A stretch of 64,000 bases of DNA from an uncultured Clostridia bacterium (GCA_946537885.1 CAMNGC010000005.1:37179-101178); one strand, 5' to 3'; shown: positions 1-9,574, numbered from the stretch's first letter. The notes: generated by a model not told the origin, from the sequence alone. Numbers and translations are program-made.

Positions 1-101
1 TCTTCGAAGGTAAGGATCGCGACATCACATATGCAATGAGCAACTCTTTGGGATTCGGCGGCCACAACGCTTCCGTTATCGTAAAGAAGTACGCTGAGTA
101 A
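1..101 (+). CDS. fabF: Beta-ketoacyl-ACP synthase II, C-terminal end (partial)
   Basis: The first 101 bases read in frame 3 to a TAA stop and give the terminal residues of a ketoacyl-ACP synthase. The stretch NSLGFGGHNAS contains the family's C-terminal Gly-Phe-Gly-Gly-His-Asn loop, which lines the condensing active site. The start lies outside the window. fabZ follows after 27 nt, the usual order at the end of a Firmicutes fatty-acid synthesis operon, which supports the call. FabF elongates acyl-ACP with malonyl-ACP in the cytoplasm. It could be another FabF/FabB paralogue. Confidence 0.85.
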   Translation, partial: FEGKDRDITYAMSNSLGFGGHNASVIVKKYAE

Positions 102-128
102 AGAGACTGGCAGGCAAGGAGAAAAACT

Positions 129-563
129 ATGGCTAACACACTTAACACACAGGAGATCATGAAGATCATCCCCCACAGACATCCCTTCCTCTTGATCGAC
201 AAGATCGAGGACTATGTGCCCGGCGAGTATGCTGTCGCAATCAAGAATTTCACATACGATGAGTACTTCTTCAGAGGACATTTCCCGGAGATGCCTATCG
301 TTCCCGGCGTTCTGACAGTTGAGGCTCTGGCTCAGACCGGCGCAGTTGCCATCCTCTCTCAGGAGGAGTTCAAGGGCAAGATCGCCGTATTTGCAGGTAT
401 CGACAAGTGTAAGTTCAAGAGACAGATCGTCCCCGGTGATACAGTGCGTCTTGAGACCAAGATCACACAGGTAAGAGGCCCGGTCGGCGTTGGCGAGGCG
501 CTTGCAACGGTTGATGGCAAGACGGCCGTTCAGTGCACATTGAAGTTCGCAATACTGCAGTAA
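129..563 (+). CDS. fabZ: 3-hydroxyacyl-ACP dehydratase FabZ
   Basis: A hot-dog fold dehydratase that removes water from 3-hydroxyacyl-ACP to give trans-2-enoyl-ACP in type II fatty acid synthesis. Its 144 residues match the usual FabZ length. HRHPFLLIDK near the N-terminus and GHFP...PGVLTVEALAQ are the family signatures, with the catalytic pair His51 and Glu65. AAGGAG lies 7-8 nt before the ATG. It sits 27 nt after fabF and is followed by a strong terminator, so it is probably the last gene of the fab operon. Confidence 0.95.
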   Translation: MANTLNTQEIMKIIPHRHPFLLIDKIEDYVPGEYAVAIKNFTYDEYFFRGHFPEMPIVPGVLTVEALAQTGAVAILSQEEFKGKIAVFAGIDKCKFKRQIVPGDTVRLETKITQVRGPVGVGEALATVDGKTAVQCTLKFAILQ

Positions 564-586
564 GGCGGATCGAAAACAAATATCCA

Positions 587-617
587 GGGCCTTCCCGGGT
601 GACGGGAGGGCCCTTTT
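587..617 (+). terminator. Rho-independent terminator of the fab operon
   Basis: An 11-bp stem (GGGCCTTCCCG with CGGGAGGGCCC, one G-T pair) closes a 5-nt loop and is followed by a short T run. It starts 24 nt after the fabZ stop. Confidence 0.85.
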
Positions 618-648
618 CGATGAAAGAATGCGCTATGCAATGTGCGCT

Positions 649-712
649 TGTCTCTCAAAATCAGGTTTTTTGTCTACATTCTCGAAAAGGAGGGACATTG
701 ATTTTGTAGACA
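649..712 (+). repeat. Dispersed element with interleaved inverted repeats, copy 1
   Basis: Four 8-nt arms occur in the order a (TGTCTCTC, 649-656), b (TGTCTACA, 671-678), a' (GAGGGACA, 690-697), b' (TGTAGACA, 705-712). Arm a pairs with a' and arm b with b', so the two stems cross as in an H-type pseudoknot. A second copy with the same gap sizes (14, 11, then 5 instead of 7) lies on the minus strand at 20293-20354. The copy sits between the fab terminator and the L,D-transpeptidase gene. The rest of 564-847 shows no gene. Confidence 0.7.
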
Positions 713-847
713 GCCCCCGTAAATTGAAACAACAGGCAGTCACTGCAGAAAATGTAACATAAATCAAACAAATCCGTAGCGTCAGTCGTCTTCTTTATTG
801 GTATCATTATTTTGGAAAAAGATCAAAACGCTTAAGGGGTCAGACTC

Positions 848-2800
848 ATGAACAGAGTTAAGATTGCAACAAGGATCATTACTGCCTTTTTGTGTGCGGT
901 ATTGATGGTGAACGGCGTATCTGCTGCCGGAAAGGTGCAGGTAAGCGCGGATCAGACGACAGCAGCGGAAGAGAGCGCCGAAGAGGGCGTCCGCGGATAC
1001 ATCTCGAGACTTTACGACTATGTGCTCCAAAGACCGGTTGACGGCCCGGGGCTTGATTACTGGGAAAGCAGGATGAGGACAGACGCTTCAGCGGCGGTTG
1101 TTGCCTGGGGCTTCTTTAACAGCGACGAGTTTAAGAGCAGGGGACTTTCCGACGAGGAATATCTGGATATTCTTTACAGGTCGATATTGGGCAGACCTGC
1201 TGATGAACCCGGCCTTGAATACTGGAAGGAACAGCTCAAGAGCGGTTTCCCCCGCAATCGTGTGCTGGAAGGCTTTATCGATTCGACGGAGTTTGGCGCC
1301 ATCTGTAATGAATACGGCGTTGAGAGAGGCCACATTACATTGAGCGATATACTCGATATTCACTACAAGGCGGCTCAATTTGTTACGCGCGCCTATCGCA
1401 TTATCCTTCAGAGAGATCCGGACGAGCCGGGCCTTCGCGACTGGGTGGACAGACTGTCATCCGGCAGATCCTCTGCTTCCGATGTTATCTATGGTTTCTT
1501 TGCAAGCCCTGAGTTTATTTCACGTAATTTCTCCGATGAGGATTATGTGGAGTTCCTCTATCAGGCCCTCCTCTCCAGAGGCAGCGACGAGCAGGGCAAA
1601 GCAAACTGGGTCAGCATCCTTCAGGATTCACAGACGACCAGGATGTATCTGCTTAAGGGCTTTATCGATTCGGCGGAGTTTGCACAGCTCTGCGCATCTT
1701 ACGAGATCCCCAAGGGTACTTTCGCTACCAGCGAAGCCCGCGACTTAAATCCTGCGGCAAATCTTCTGATAATTAACGGTTACGAGTCTGTTTTCGGACG
1801 TAAGCCTACTGTTGATGAGCTGAATCATTGGGCGCTTGAATTCTATAACGGCAAGTCAGCTACCACGTTCCTGACGGGCATCTATTCTGCCGATTCCTTT
1901 AAGCAGCTTACGGCTACACAGCAGGCGCAGGCGATCTACCAGTCCGCTCTCGGAAGAGATGCCACGGATGAAGAAGCTTCCGCAGCTGCAGCGGAGATCG
2001 CCGGCAGAGGTCTGTCAGCTTATCTGGATACGGTCTATCATTGTCAGGAGTTTGACACTTACTGCAAGTCTCACGGCGTAGGAACTTTCTTTAACGCAGG
2101 CTTTAATACGGTCAACGGACGCAAGTTCTACTACATTAACGGAGCCCTTGCTTCCGGTTGGCAGAGGATCGACGGCAACAGATATTATTTCGATCCGGAA
2201 TCGGGCAATGCGGCAGTGACGGGCTGGAAGTATATCGAAGGCTACAAGTATTATTTCGACGGGGAGGGTAAGCTCCTTCAGAATGTCGAGTCCATTATCG
2301 GACCTCAGAGCAGATATTATCTTACCGTTAACTGTTATACGAATACGGTTATGGTTTATGCATATGACTCCGCGAACGGCACATATGATATTCCGGTAAA
2401 AGCTATTGTATGTTCCTGCGGAACCGCCGGTAATGAGACGATCCAGGGCGACTTTACTTTACAGAGACTTCAGCCTTGGAGAGAGCTGATGGGCGATGTC
2501 TACGGCCAGTACTGCACGAGGATATCAGGCAACTTCCTCTTCCATTCCGCCTGGTTCTATGAGAACGGAAACCATCAGTCAGTATCCGTAAGACAGTACA
2601 ATATGCTCGGACGCAATGCTTCACACGGCTGTGTAAGACTTACGACCGCGGATGCCAAGTGGATCTATGAGAACTGCAACGGCTGTCCGGTACACTTGTT
2701 TACTAACGACCAGCCGGCGCCTTTCGATAAGCCGGTTCCGCCTTCCGCAGTACCCGTACATGGAGATTATGGTTATGACCCGACAGACCCCGTGCGCTGA
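848..2800 (+). CDS. Secreted L,D-transpeptidase with DUF4214 and choline-binding-like repeats
   Basis: A 650-residue exported cell-wall enzyme. A signal peptide (about residues 1-26, ending VSAAG) is followed by about six DUF4214-type repeats (LYxxxLxRxxDxxGLxYW pattern, residues 50-420). Next come two aromatic cell-wall-binding repeats (FYYINGALASGW and YKYYFDGEG, about 430-475) and a YkuD domain to about 630. The YkuD motif SHGCVR carries the catalytic Cys595 and His593, as expected for 3-3 peptidoglycan cross-linking or protein anchoring. The start follows AAGGGG by about 9 nt. The gene's last 26 nt overlap the start of the GH3 gene. The fusion of DUF4214 repeats to YkuD is less usual; the repeats may bind surface glycan. 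Confidence 0.85.
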   Translation: MNRVKIATRIITAFLCAVLMVNGVSAAGKVQVSADQTTAAEESAEEGVRGYISRLYDYVLQRPVDGPGLDYWESRMRTDASAAVVAWGFFNSDEFKSRGLSDEEYLDILYRSILGRPADEPGLEYWKEQLKSGFPRNRVLEGFIDSTEFGAICNEYGVERGHITLSDILDIHYKAAQFVTRAYRIILQRDPDEPGLRDWVDRLSSGRSSASDVIYGFFASPEFISRNFSDEDYVEFLYQALLSRGSDEQGKANWVSILQDSQTTRMYLLKGFIDSAEFAQLCASYEIPKGTFATSEARDLNPAANLLIINGYESVFGRKPTVDELNHWALEFYNGKSATTFLTGIYSADSFKQLTATQQAQAIYQSALGRDATDEEASAAAAEIAGRGLSAYLDTVYHCQEFDTYCKSHGVGTFFNAGFNTVNGRKFYYINGALASGWQRIDGNRYYFDPESGNAAVTGWKYIEGYKYYFDGEGKLLQNVESIIGPQSRYYLTVNCYTNTVMVYAYDSANGTYDIPVKAIVCSCGTAGNETIQGDFTLQRLQPWRELMGDVYGQYCTRISGNFLFHSAWFYENGNHQSVSVRQYNMLGRNASHGCVRLTTADAKWIYENCNGCPVHLFTNDQPAPFDKPVPPSAVPVHGDYGYDPTDPVR

Positions 2801-5114
2801 TATCACGAAATTAACTCTTGAAGAAAAGGCCTCTCTGCTATGCGGAGGGTCTTTCTTCGGCATTAGGGCGATTCCGTCCAAAGATATCCCCAAGGTCCAG
2901 ATGCTGGACGGCGGTACGGGCATGAACTTCGAGCAACTGATGGGTGACATCGCCACAGATGTCCGCGAAGAGTGTAGCGGCACTGAGTTCGACAATGCCA
3001 TTCGTTACATGTTCGAGCCGGACAGATTAAGCGACAGGGAGAAGGAGATCCGCGAAAAGCTCCTGACCATCCTACGCGACCGCATCGGTTGCGAGCCCTC
3101 ACCCGGATGTTATCCTCCGGGCATTCTCCTGGGCTCCACATGGGATGCTGCTACAGTCCGTGAGGTTGGCGATGCGCTTGGCCTCGAGGCGGCATTATAT
3201 GGCATTTCCGTCCTATTAGGCACACCCAATGTCAACATACTGCGTGAGCCGCGCAACGGAAGATTTTTCGAAGGATATTCGGAGGATCCTTATCTGACGG
3301 CCGAGCTCGGATCCCAGCTGGTATTGGGAGTCGAGGGCAGGGGCGTTGCCGCTAATGTGAAGCATTACGCTGCCAACAATCTTGAGATCAACCGCGTGGG
3401 AATAAATGAGATCATATCCGAGCGGGCTCTGCGCGAAATATATTTCCCGGGCTTTAAGGCCTGCGTTGATGCCGGCTGTGCCACTGTTATGGCCGCTTAT
3501 CCTGCCATCAACGGCAAGAACTGTACAGAGAATCCCTGGCTTCTGCGTGACGTTCTGCGTTCCGAGTGGGACTTTACCGGACCCGTAATGACTGACTGGG
3601 GAGCCTGCACCGGTCTTAAGAGCAATTCAGTTAGAGCCGGCATAGATCTGATCATGCCCGGTCCCTGCGAACCCGATCAGATAATCGAAGCTGTCAAGGC
3701 GGGCGAGCTGGATGAGAAGGTCGTCGACGAGGCCTGCGGACGCGTACTTGAGCTGATATCAAAATACGCTCGTGACGGCGGATTGCCCGAGGGTGTGTCT
3801 TATGAGGATTATATCCGGATCGGCGACGAGGCTGCCTACAAGGCGGCCTGCGAAGGCATAGTCATGTTGCGCAATAAAGACTCGGCGCTTCCGGCAGCTG
3901 AGGGCGAGACCTATATATTTTTCGGTAATGAGAGCGGAGTTCTTTATGATTACGGAAGCGGATCGGCTCAGGTATTTACAGACCGTCGCCAAAGTCTCGG
4001 CGATGCTATCAGGGCTTCTGATCCCACTTCCCGTGTGCTGACCTGCGATATCGGTGAATTTGCCGGCAATCCTGACAGCACTGCGCTTGTGGTCTGTTCT
4101 GTTTTCTCGGCCGAGGGAACCGACCGCCATGACATAAAGTTGCCTTCGGATATAGTCGATACCATCAAAGGTCTCGCAGCCTTGAAGAATCGCGCCGGCG
4201 GCAGAGCCGGCAAGATCGTCCTGATACTGAATGTACCGGCACCGGTGGAGTTGGCTGATATTGCCGATGATACCGATGCGATCTTCTGTTGTTACTACCC
4301 CGGCATGATGGGTACCCGCGCTCTGGCTGACATCCTTCTCGGTCGCGTTAATCCCTCGGGGCATCTGACCTGCACTTTCCCGGTCCGCTATGAAGATACA
4401 CCTGCTTTTTTGAACTATCCCGACAGCTTTACTTGCGTATATGGCGAAGATATCTATGTCGGGTACCGCGGCTATGAGAAACGAGGCATTAAGCCTTTCT
4501 ATCCTTTTGGCTATGGCCTGTCTTACACTAACTTCGAGATCAGCGGCGGCATGATCGGCAAGGATGAGTATTCCCTCGGAGACGAGGTAAGTGTATCTTT
4601 TACTCTTCGTAATGTGGGCAAGCGGGACGGCAAAGCGGTGGTCCAGCTCTACGTGGGCGATCCTTTGTCCAAGCTTGGTAAGCCGGTTAAGGAGCTGCGC
4701 GCTTTTGGTAAATACGAGGTGGGCGCCGGTGAGTCGGTAATCGGCATCCTGGATTTCCGGATCGACCAACTGGCCTCTTTTGACCCTGACTACGGGCGCT
4801 TCCTGATCGAAGACGGGAACTATACGGTCTATCTCGGAAGTTCAGCGGAGGATGCGACACCTGTCGGTTCTTTCCGCCTCGTCGACGGTTCGCCTGAATA
4901 TCGCTTGGGCATTAACTCGACCGTGCTGACCGTCTGGGAGACGCCGGAACTGCTGGAGGCTATTAAGGCGGATATTGCCCGCACGGGATCCGAGCTTCAG
5001 GTGCTTATTGAGAATTACCGATATACGCCTTTTCGAAAAATATCAGAGATATACGAGAATGCTTCTGAATTTGAAGAATTCATTCGCGTGGCCGGTGAAT
5101 ATCTGAAGGGATGA
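2775..5114 (+). CDS. Glycoside hydrolase family 3 (beta-glucosidase-like)
   Basis: A 779-residue GH3 enzyme hydrolysing beta-linked glucosides or xylosides. The N-terminal TIM-barrel-like domain contains KHYAANNLE and the nucleophile motif VMTDWG (Asp274). A central alpha/beta sandwich and a C-terminal fibronectin-III-like domain (about 590-690, with GKAVVQLYVGD) follow. There is no signal peptide, so it is probably cytoplasmic and acts on imported oligosaccharides. A longer frame opens at 2652, but ATG 2775 has GGAG at 2762-2765 and gives the family's normal N-terminus (LTLEEKASLLCGG). It overlaps the upstream gene by 26 nt, hinting at translational coupling. Substrate is not determinable from sequence. 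Confidence 0.88.
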   Translation: MTRQTPCADITKLTLEEKASLLCGGSFFGIRAIPSKDIPKVQMLDGGTGMNFEQLMGDIATDVREECSGTEFDNAIRYMFEPDRLSDREKEIREKLLTILRDRIGCEPSPGCYPPGILLGSTWDAATVREVGDALGLEAALYGISVLLGTPNVNILREPRNGRFFEGYSEDPYLTAELGSQLVLGVEGRGVAANVKHYAANNLEINRVGINEIISERALREIYFPGFKACVDAGCATVMAAYPAINGKNCTENPWLLRDVLRSEWDFTGPVMTDWGACTGLKSNSVRAGIDLIMPGPCEPDQIIEAVKAGELDEKVVDEACGRVLELISKYARDGGLPEGVSYEDYIRIGDEAAYKAACEGIVMLRNKDSALPAAEGETYIFFGNESGVLYDYGSGSAQVFTDRRQSLGDAIRASDPTSRVLTCDIGEFAGNPDSTALVVCSVFSAEGTDRHDIKLPSDIVDTIKGLAALKNRAGGRAGKIVLILNVPAPVELADIADDTDAIFCCYYPGMMGTRALADILLGRVNPSGHLTCTFPVRYEDTPAFLNYPDSFTCVYGEDIYVGYRGYEKRGIKPFYPFGYGLSYTNFEISGGMIGKDEYSLGDEVSVSFTLRNVGKRDGKAVVQLYVGDPLSKLGKPVKELRAFGKYEVGAGESVIGILDFRIDQLASFDPDYGRFLIEDGNYTVYLGSSAEDATPVGSFRLVDGSPEYRLGINSTVLTVWETPELLEAIKADIARTGSELQVLIENYRYTPFRKISEIYENASEFEEFIRVAGEYLKG

Positions 5115-5217
5115 CGGCTGCGGAAGTGCAAGGGGGAAGGCTTGTATAAACGATCGGGGGAGCTTTGTTTGAAAAGCCGGAATCGAAGCCAGTATTCCCA
5201 GAGGCTGAATCCGTCTG

Positions 5218-5586
5218 TCAAGCTATGTCTACTATTTCAGCTCCCAGAGGCATGAGTGACAGTTTGGCAAGCTTAAAGCACTGCATGCCGAAGGGGATGC
5301 CGATGATGGTGATGCAAAAAAGAAATCCCGCAAAGATGAAAAGAACGGCAAGCTCGATCCCGCCCAGGAACAGCCAGATAATATTGATAAGTGTTTTGCC
5401 GAGGCTGTCGGTGAACTCAACATCCTTACGGAATGGCAGGATTACCAGGTCGGCAAACTTGAAGCACTGAATACCGATCGGAAGACCTATGATCGTTATG
5501 CTCCAAAGGATACCGAGCACAAAATAAGCAATTGCAGACCAGAGTCCGATTATGAAAAACCAGATGATATTTCCAAGACTACGCAT
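5218..5586 (-). CDS. YccF-family inner membrane protein (DUF307)
   Basis: A 122-residue protein with two internally similar halves, each made of hydrophobic segments ending in an IGLPIGIQCFK / IGIPFGMQCFK motif. That duplicated pattern is typical of the YccF family of small membrane proteins, whose function is unknown. It is convergent with the GH3 gene, separated by about 100 nt in which no clear terminator was seen. Confidence 0.85.
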   Translation of the reverse strand: MRSLGNIIWFFIIGLWSAIAYFVLGILWSITIIGLPIGIQCFKFADLVILPFRKDVEFTDSLGKTLINIIWLFLGGIELAVLFIFAGFLFCITIIGIPFGMQCFKLAKLSLMPLGAEIVDIA

Positions 5587-5768
5587 TTCTACCCCTCGAT
5601 TCTTGTTTTAAAATATATTAACATAAGCAAAATAGATATTGGAAACATCGTATATATGAATGTGAAGACAACAGCCTCATGCTATATGTTGAGGAAAATT
5701 ATGACTGAAAACTACAACTGAACCGGCCCGGGATAGCATTGCAACATAAATATAACCTATATCGTCCC

Positions 5769-5784
5769 TATAATGATGTATAAT
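5769..5784 (+). promoter_or_regulatory. Possible promoter -10 elements for the deoxysugar cluster
   Basis: Two TATAAT hexamers (5769-5774 and 5779-5784) lie 39-54 nt before rfbF. No good -35 sits at 16-18 nt from either, so the assignment is tentative. The remaining intergenic sequence (5587-5768) shows no gene. Confidence 0.35.
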
Positions 5785-5822
5785 GGGAAGGATTATGAAT
5801 TCCTTTAGAGAGGGGCCTTGCA

Positions 5823-6605
5823 ATGAAGGTGGTTATTCTTGCCGGCGGATTCGGCACAAGGATCAGTGAAGAGAGCGTCTTGAGACCCAAGCCTATGGTG
5901 GAGATCTCGTCCATGCCGATCCTTTGGCACATAATGAAATATTATTCACATTACGGCTATAACGATTTTATTATCTGCTGCGGCTATAAGCAGTATGTTA
6001 TCAAAGAGTGGTTTGCCGACTATTATCTGCATACTTCGGATGTTACTTTCGACTTTACGGCCGAGAATAAGATGATAGTACACAGCACTCATACGGAACC
6101 CTGGAAGGTTACACTCGTAGATACAGGTCTTCGCACGATGACCGGAGGCCGAATCAAGAGGATCCAGAAATATGTCGGTGACGAGCCTTTCATGCTTACA
6201 TACGGCGACGGTGTAAGCGATGTCGATCTGCATGCCCTGGAGGCTTTCCACAGAGGTCACGGCAAGATCGCCACGCTCACGACGGTCAATGTGGGACAGC
6301 AGTTCGGTTGCATTGAGCTTGCAGATGACGGCAGCGTAACCAAGTTCCGTGAGAAGAATGACCGTGACGGTGCCCAGATCAATGCTGGCTACATGGTGAT
6401 GAACCCTGAGATCTTCGATTATCTGGAGGGTGATTCGACTGTTTTCGAGAAGGCACCACTGGAGAGACTGGCAAGTGAAGGGCAGCTTAAGGCATATGCG
6501 CATAAGGGCTTCTGGAAGTGTATGGACACTAAGCGTGACAAGGAACTGCTCGAGAGAATGATCGACAGCGGCGAAGCTCCCTGGATGGTATGGGAGGATA
6601 ACTGA
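5823..6605 (+). CDS. rfbF: Glucose-1-phosphate cytidylyltransferase
   Basis: Makes CDP-glucose from glucose-1-phosphate and CTP, the first step of CDP-3,6-dideoxyhexose synthesis. The 260-residue length fits the family. The nucleotide-binding signature LAGGFGTRI at residues 6-14, followed by RPKPMVEI, and the later YGDGVSDVDL metal/nucleotide site are clear. GAGAGGGG precedes the ATG by about 7 nt. It is 3 nt upstream of rfbG and opens a same-strand cluster running to 18.9 kb. Confidence 0.93.
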   Translation: MKVVILAGGFGTRISEESVLRPKPMVEISSMPILWHIMKYYSHYGYNDFIICCGYKQYVIKEWFADYYLHTSDVTFDFTAENKMIVHSTHTEPWKVTLVDTGLRTMTGGRIKRIQKYVGDEPFMLTYGDGVSDVDLHALEAFHRGHGKIATLTTVNVGQQFGCIELADDGSVTKFREKNDRDGAQINAGYMVMNPEIFDYLEGDSTVFEKAPLERLASEGQLKAYAHKGFWKCMDTKRDKELLERMIDSGEAPWMVWEDN

Positions 6606-6608
6606 TCG

Positions 6609-7664
6609 ATGTTTGATCCTGAATTTTACAGAGGCAAGAAAGTTTTTCTTACCGGACATACCGGTTTTAAGGGCTCATGGATGAGCCGCATCCTGGTTAC
6701 TCACGGCGCGATCCTTACCGGATATTCGCTTGAGGCGCCTACTTCACCTAATCTCTTTGAGATGGCAGGACTTGAGGGTAAGATGACATCTGTCATCGGC
6801 GATATCAGAGATCTTGCTACGCTTAAGAAGGCTTTCGATGAGGCGAAGCCTGAGATCGTCATCCACATGGCGGCTCAGCCCATCGTCAGAGATTCCTATA
6901 AGGATCCTGTTTATACCTACGAGACAAATGTTATGGGTACGGTTAACATCCTCGAGTGCGTTAGGCTGAGTGACACGGTCAAGTCTTTCCTTAATGTTAC
7001 GACAGATAAGGTCTATAAGAACAATGAGTGGGAGTGGGGCTATAGAGAGAACGAGCCGCTCGACGGCTTTGATCCATATTCAAATTCAAAGTCCTGCAGT
7101 GAATTGGTAACTCACAGCTACAAGAATTCTTTTTTCGAAAATAATGACAGCCCGGCAATATCTACAGCCAGAGCAGGTAATGTTATCGGCGGCGGTGACT
7201 TTGCCAATGACAGGATCATTCCCGATTGTGTAAGGGCAGCTCTCAAGGGTGAGACGATCACCGTAAGAAATCCCTATTCCACAAGACCCTACCAGCATGT
7301 TTTAGAACCCGTAATGGCATATCTCATGATCGCTGCGGCACAATATGAGGATAAAAGCAAAGCTTCGTGGTATAATGTCGGTCCTGATGACTGCGACTGC
7401 GTAACTACCGGCGAGATCACCGATATGTTCTGCAAGAGCTGGGGAGAAGGCATGACCTGGATCAACAAGGCGGACGGAGGCCCTCATGAGGCCAACTTCC
7501 TGAAGCTGGATTCGTCTAAGATCAAGACCGTCTTCGGATGGAAGCCCACCTGGCATATGGACGAGACCATCAGGCGAGTCACCGAGTGGACGCGCGCATA
7601 CCGCGACGGCGAGGATATAGCCGCCGTAATGGACAAGCAGATAAATGATTTTATTAACGGATAA
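6609..7664 (+). CDS. rfbG: CDP-glucose 4,6-dehydratase
   Basis: An extended-SDR enzyme that converts CDP-glucose to CDP-4-keto-6-deoxyglucose. The Rossmann motif GHTGFKGSW near residue 16, the family's variant of TGxxGxxG, and a YSNSKSCSE segment holding the catalytic Tyr-x3-Lys are visible. Length 351 matches RfbG. It is tightly spaced with rfbF and rfbH. Confidence 0.93.
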   Translation: MFDPEFYRGKKVFLTGHTGFKGSWMSRILVTHGAILTGYSLEAPTSPNLFEMAGLEGKMTSVIGDIRDLATLKKAFDEAKPEIVIHMAAQPIVRDSYKDPVYTYETNVMGTVNILECVRLSDTVKSFLNVTTDKVYKNNEWEWGYRENEPLDGFDPYSNSKSCSELVTHSYKNSFFENNDSPAISTARAGNVIGGGDFANDRIIPDCVRAALKGETITVRNPYSTRPYQHVLEPVMAYLMIAAAQYEDKSKASWYNVGPDDCDCVTTGEITDMFCKSWGEGMTWINKADGGPHEANFLKLDSSKIKTVFGWKPTWHMDETIRRVTEWTRAYRDGEDIAAVMDKQINDFING

Positions 7665-7678
7665 AGAGGTTAAGGCTT

Positions 7679-9016
7679 ATGTTTGAGAACATGAATGAAG
7701 AACAGGCAAGACAGGAGATCCTCGGAATGGTTTCCGAGTATTGTGACAAGTATCATGCCAAGGCAGAGTACAAGAAGGGTGACAGGATCCCTTATGCCAG
7801 AAGAGTCTATGATCACGATGAGATGGTAAATCTCGTTGACAGCTCTCTGGAGTTCTGGCTCACCTCCGGCAGATATACAGATGAATTCGAGAAGGCTTTC
7901 GGCGAATATCTGGGTGTCAGATTCGTATCTCTCGTCAACTCCGGTTCATCCGCTAACCTGGGCGCATTCATGGCACTGACAAGCCCCCTGCTCAAGGATC
8001 GTAAGATCAATCCCGGTGATGAAGTCATCACTGTGGCAGCAGGCTTCCCTACTACGGTAACACCTGTTATCCAGTACGGTGCGATCCCTGTATTCGTAGA
8101 CGTTACGATCCCTCAGTACAATATCGATGTAACTAAGCTGGAAGAGGCTTTGTCCGAGAAGACAAAGGCCGTTATGATCGCGCACACACTGGGTAATCCC
8201 TTTGATCTTAAGACCATAAGAGAGTTCTGCGATAAGCATAATCTCTGGCTCGTTGAGGACAACTGTGACGCTTTGGGTTCCAAGTATACAATTGACGGCG
8301 TCGAGAAGTTCACGGGAACTATAGGTGACATCGGAACATCCTCTTTCTATCCTCCGCACCATATGACAATGGGTGAGGGAGGCGCTATCTATACCAACAA
8401 TCCTATCCTTCATAAGGCCATCCGCTCCATGAGAGACTGGGGAAGAGACTGTGTTTGCCCTTCCGGCCGCGACAATCTCTGCGGTCACAGATTCGACGGC
8501 CAGTACGGTGAGCTGCCTAAGGGCTACGATCACAAGTATGTATATTCACACTTCGGCTACAATCTCAAGGCTACTGATCTTCAGGCTGCAGTCGGTTGCG
8601 CTCAGCTTAAGAAATTCCCCTCCTTCGTTGAGAAGAGGATCCACAATTTTGACAGACTCAAGGCGGCTCTCGCAGGTACTGAAGATAAGCTCATCCTGCC
8701 GGAGGCAGCGCCCAATGCGAGACCTTCCTGGTTCGGCTTCCTTATCACCTGTAAGGAGGGAACCGATAGAACAAAGGTCGTTCCTTATATCGAGTCCAAG
8801 GGCGTTCAGACGAGAATGCTCTTTGCCGGTAACCTGACTAAGCACCCCTGCTTCGACGAGATGCGTGCATCGGGCAAGGGCTACAGGATCGTCGGCGATC
8901 TTAAGAATACTGACAGGATCATGGCGGATACATTCTGGGTTGGCGTCTATCCCGGAATGACAGACGAGATGATCGACTACATGGCGCAGACGATAAAGGA
9001 AGCACTGGAAGCATAA
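7679..9016 (+). CDS. rfbH: CDP-6-deoxy-4-hexulose 3-dehydrase (E1)
   Basis: Removes the C3 hydroxyl of CDP-4-keto-6-deoxyglucose using PMP and an iron-sulfur cluster. The fold is that of sugar aminotransferases, but the Schiff-base lysine is replaced by histidine (His227-His228 in SFYPPHHMTMGEGG), the hallmark of this dehydrase. A C-x-C-x7-C pattern in DWGRDCVCPSGRDNLCG fits the 2Fe-2S ligands. The 445 residues match RfbH/DdhC. Its product, a CDP-3,6-dideoxy-4-keto sugar, is probably the substrate of enzymes encoded downstream. Confidence 0.92.
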   Translation: MFENMNEEQARQEILGMVSEYCDKYHAKAEYKKGDRIPYARRVYDHDEMVNLVDSSLEFWLTSGRYTDEFEKAFGEYLGVRFVSLVNSGSSANLGAFMALTSPLLKDRKINPGDEVITVAAGFPTTVTPVIQYGAIPVFVDVTIPQYNIDVTKLEEALSEKTKAVMIAHTLGNPFDLKTIREFCDKHNLWLVEDNCDALGSKYTIDGVEKFTGTIGDIGTSSFYPPHHMTMGEGGAIYTNNPILHKAIRSMRDWGRDCVCPSGRDNLCGHRFDGQYGELPKGYDHKYVYSHFGYNLKATDLQAAVGCAQLKKFPSFVEKRIHNFDRLKAALAGTEDKLILPEAAPNARPSWFGFLITCKEGTDRTKVVPYIESKGVQTRMLFAGNLTKHPCFDEMRASGKGYRIVGDLKNTDRIMADTFWVGVYPGMTDEMIDYMAQTIKEALEA

Positions 9017-9022
9017 GATCAT

Positions 9023-9574
9023 ATGATAGAGAAGATCGGAAGAACAGTATGGCATATAATCAGCAGTATCATAATCGGGTGCTTTAATCTTATCTTACGT
9101 CCTTTCGGCAAAAAGCTCGAAAAAGAGCAGGAGAGATCGCTTCTGCAGTTCTTCAAATTCGCTTTCGTAGGCGTATCCAATACGATAGTTTCCTATCTGC
9201 TAAATATCATCACACTGTTGATCCTCGGCAAGCTCGGGGTCCTTCAGGATTATGATATTTATATTGCCAACACGGTGGCCTTTTTCCTGTCTGTCCTTTG
9301 GTCCTTCTTCTGGAACAACAGATATGTCTTCAAGGCAGACGAGAATGCCGAGAAGCGAGTCTGGTGGAAGACCCTTATCAGGACTTATCTGGCATATGCC
9401 TTTACCGGTCTGGTATTAAGTAATGTCGTCTCGCATATATGCGTAAAGATATTAGGTATCAATAAATTCATCGCACCGATAATCAATCTGGTGATCAGCG
9501 TGCCCATCAATTTTATTTTGAACAAGTTCTGGGCCTATAGACAGAAAGATAAAATAATAACAGAAGAGGTGTAA
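9023..9574 (+). CDS. GtrA-like flippase/membrane protein
   Basis: 183 residues. After a positively charged N-terminal 40 residues there are four hydrophobic segments, with the GtrA-family pattern FAFVGVSNTIVSYLLN and FFWNNRYVF. GtrA proteins are thought to flip undecaprenyl- or polyprenyl-phosphate-linked sugars across the membrane for glycan modification. It lies 6 nt after rfbH. A GT2 polyprenyl-glycosyltransferase follows later in the cluster (14694), together making a GtrA/GtrB-like pair. Confidence 0.85.
   Translation: MIEKIGRTVWHIISSIIIGCFNLILRPFGKKLEKEQERSLLQFFKFAFVGVSNTIVSYLLNIITLLILGKLGVLQDYDIYIANTVAFFLSVLWSFFWNNRYVFKADENAEKRVWWKTLIRTYLAYAFTGLVLSNVVSHICVKILGINKFIAPIINLVISVPINFILNKFWAYRQKDKIITEEV

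Noticed and set aside
3759..4769. 336-residue minus-strand frame
   Set aside because: It mirrors the GH3 gene in codon phase, has no domain pattern, and its composition is that of an antisense shadow.
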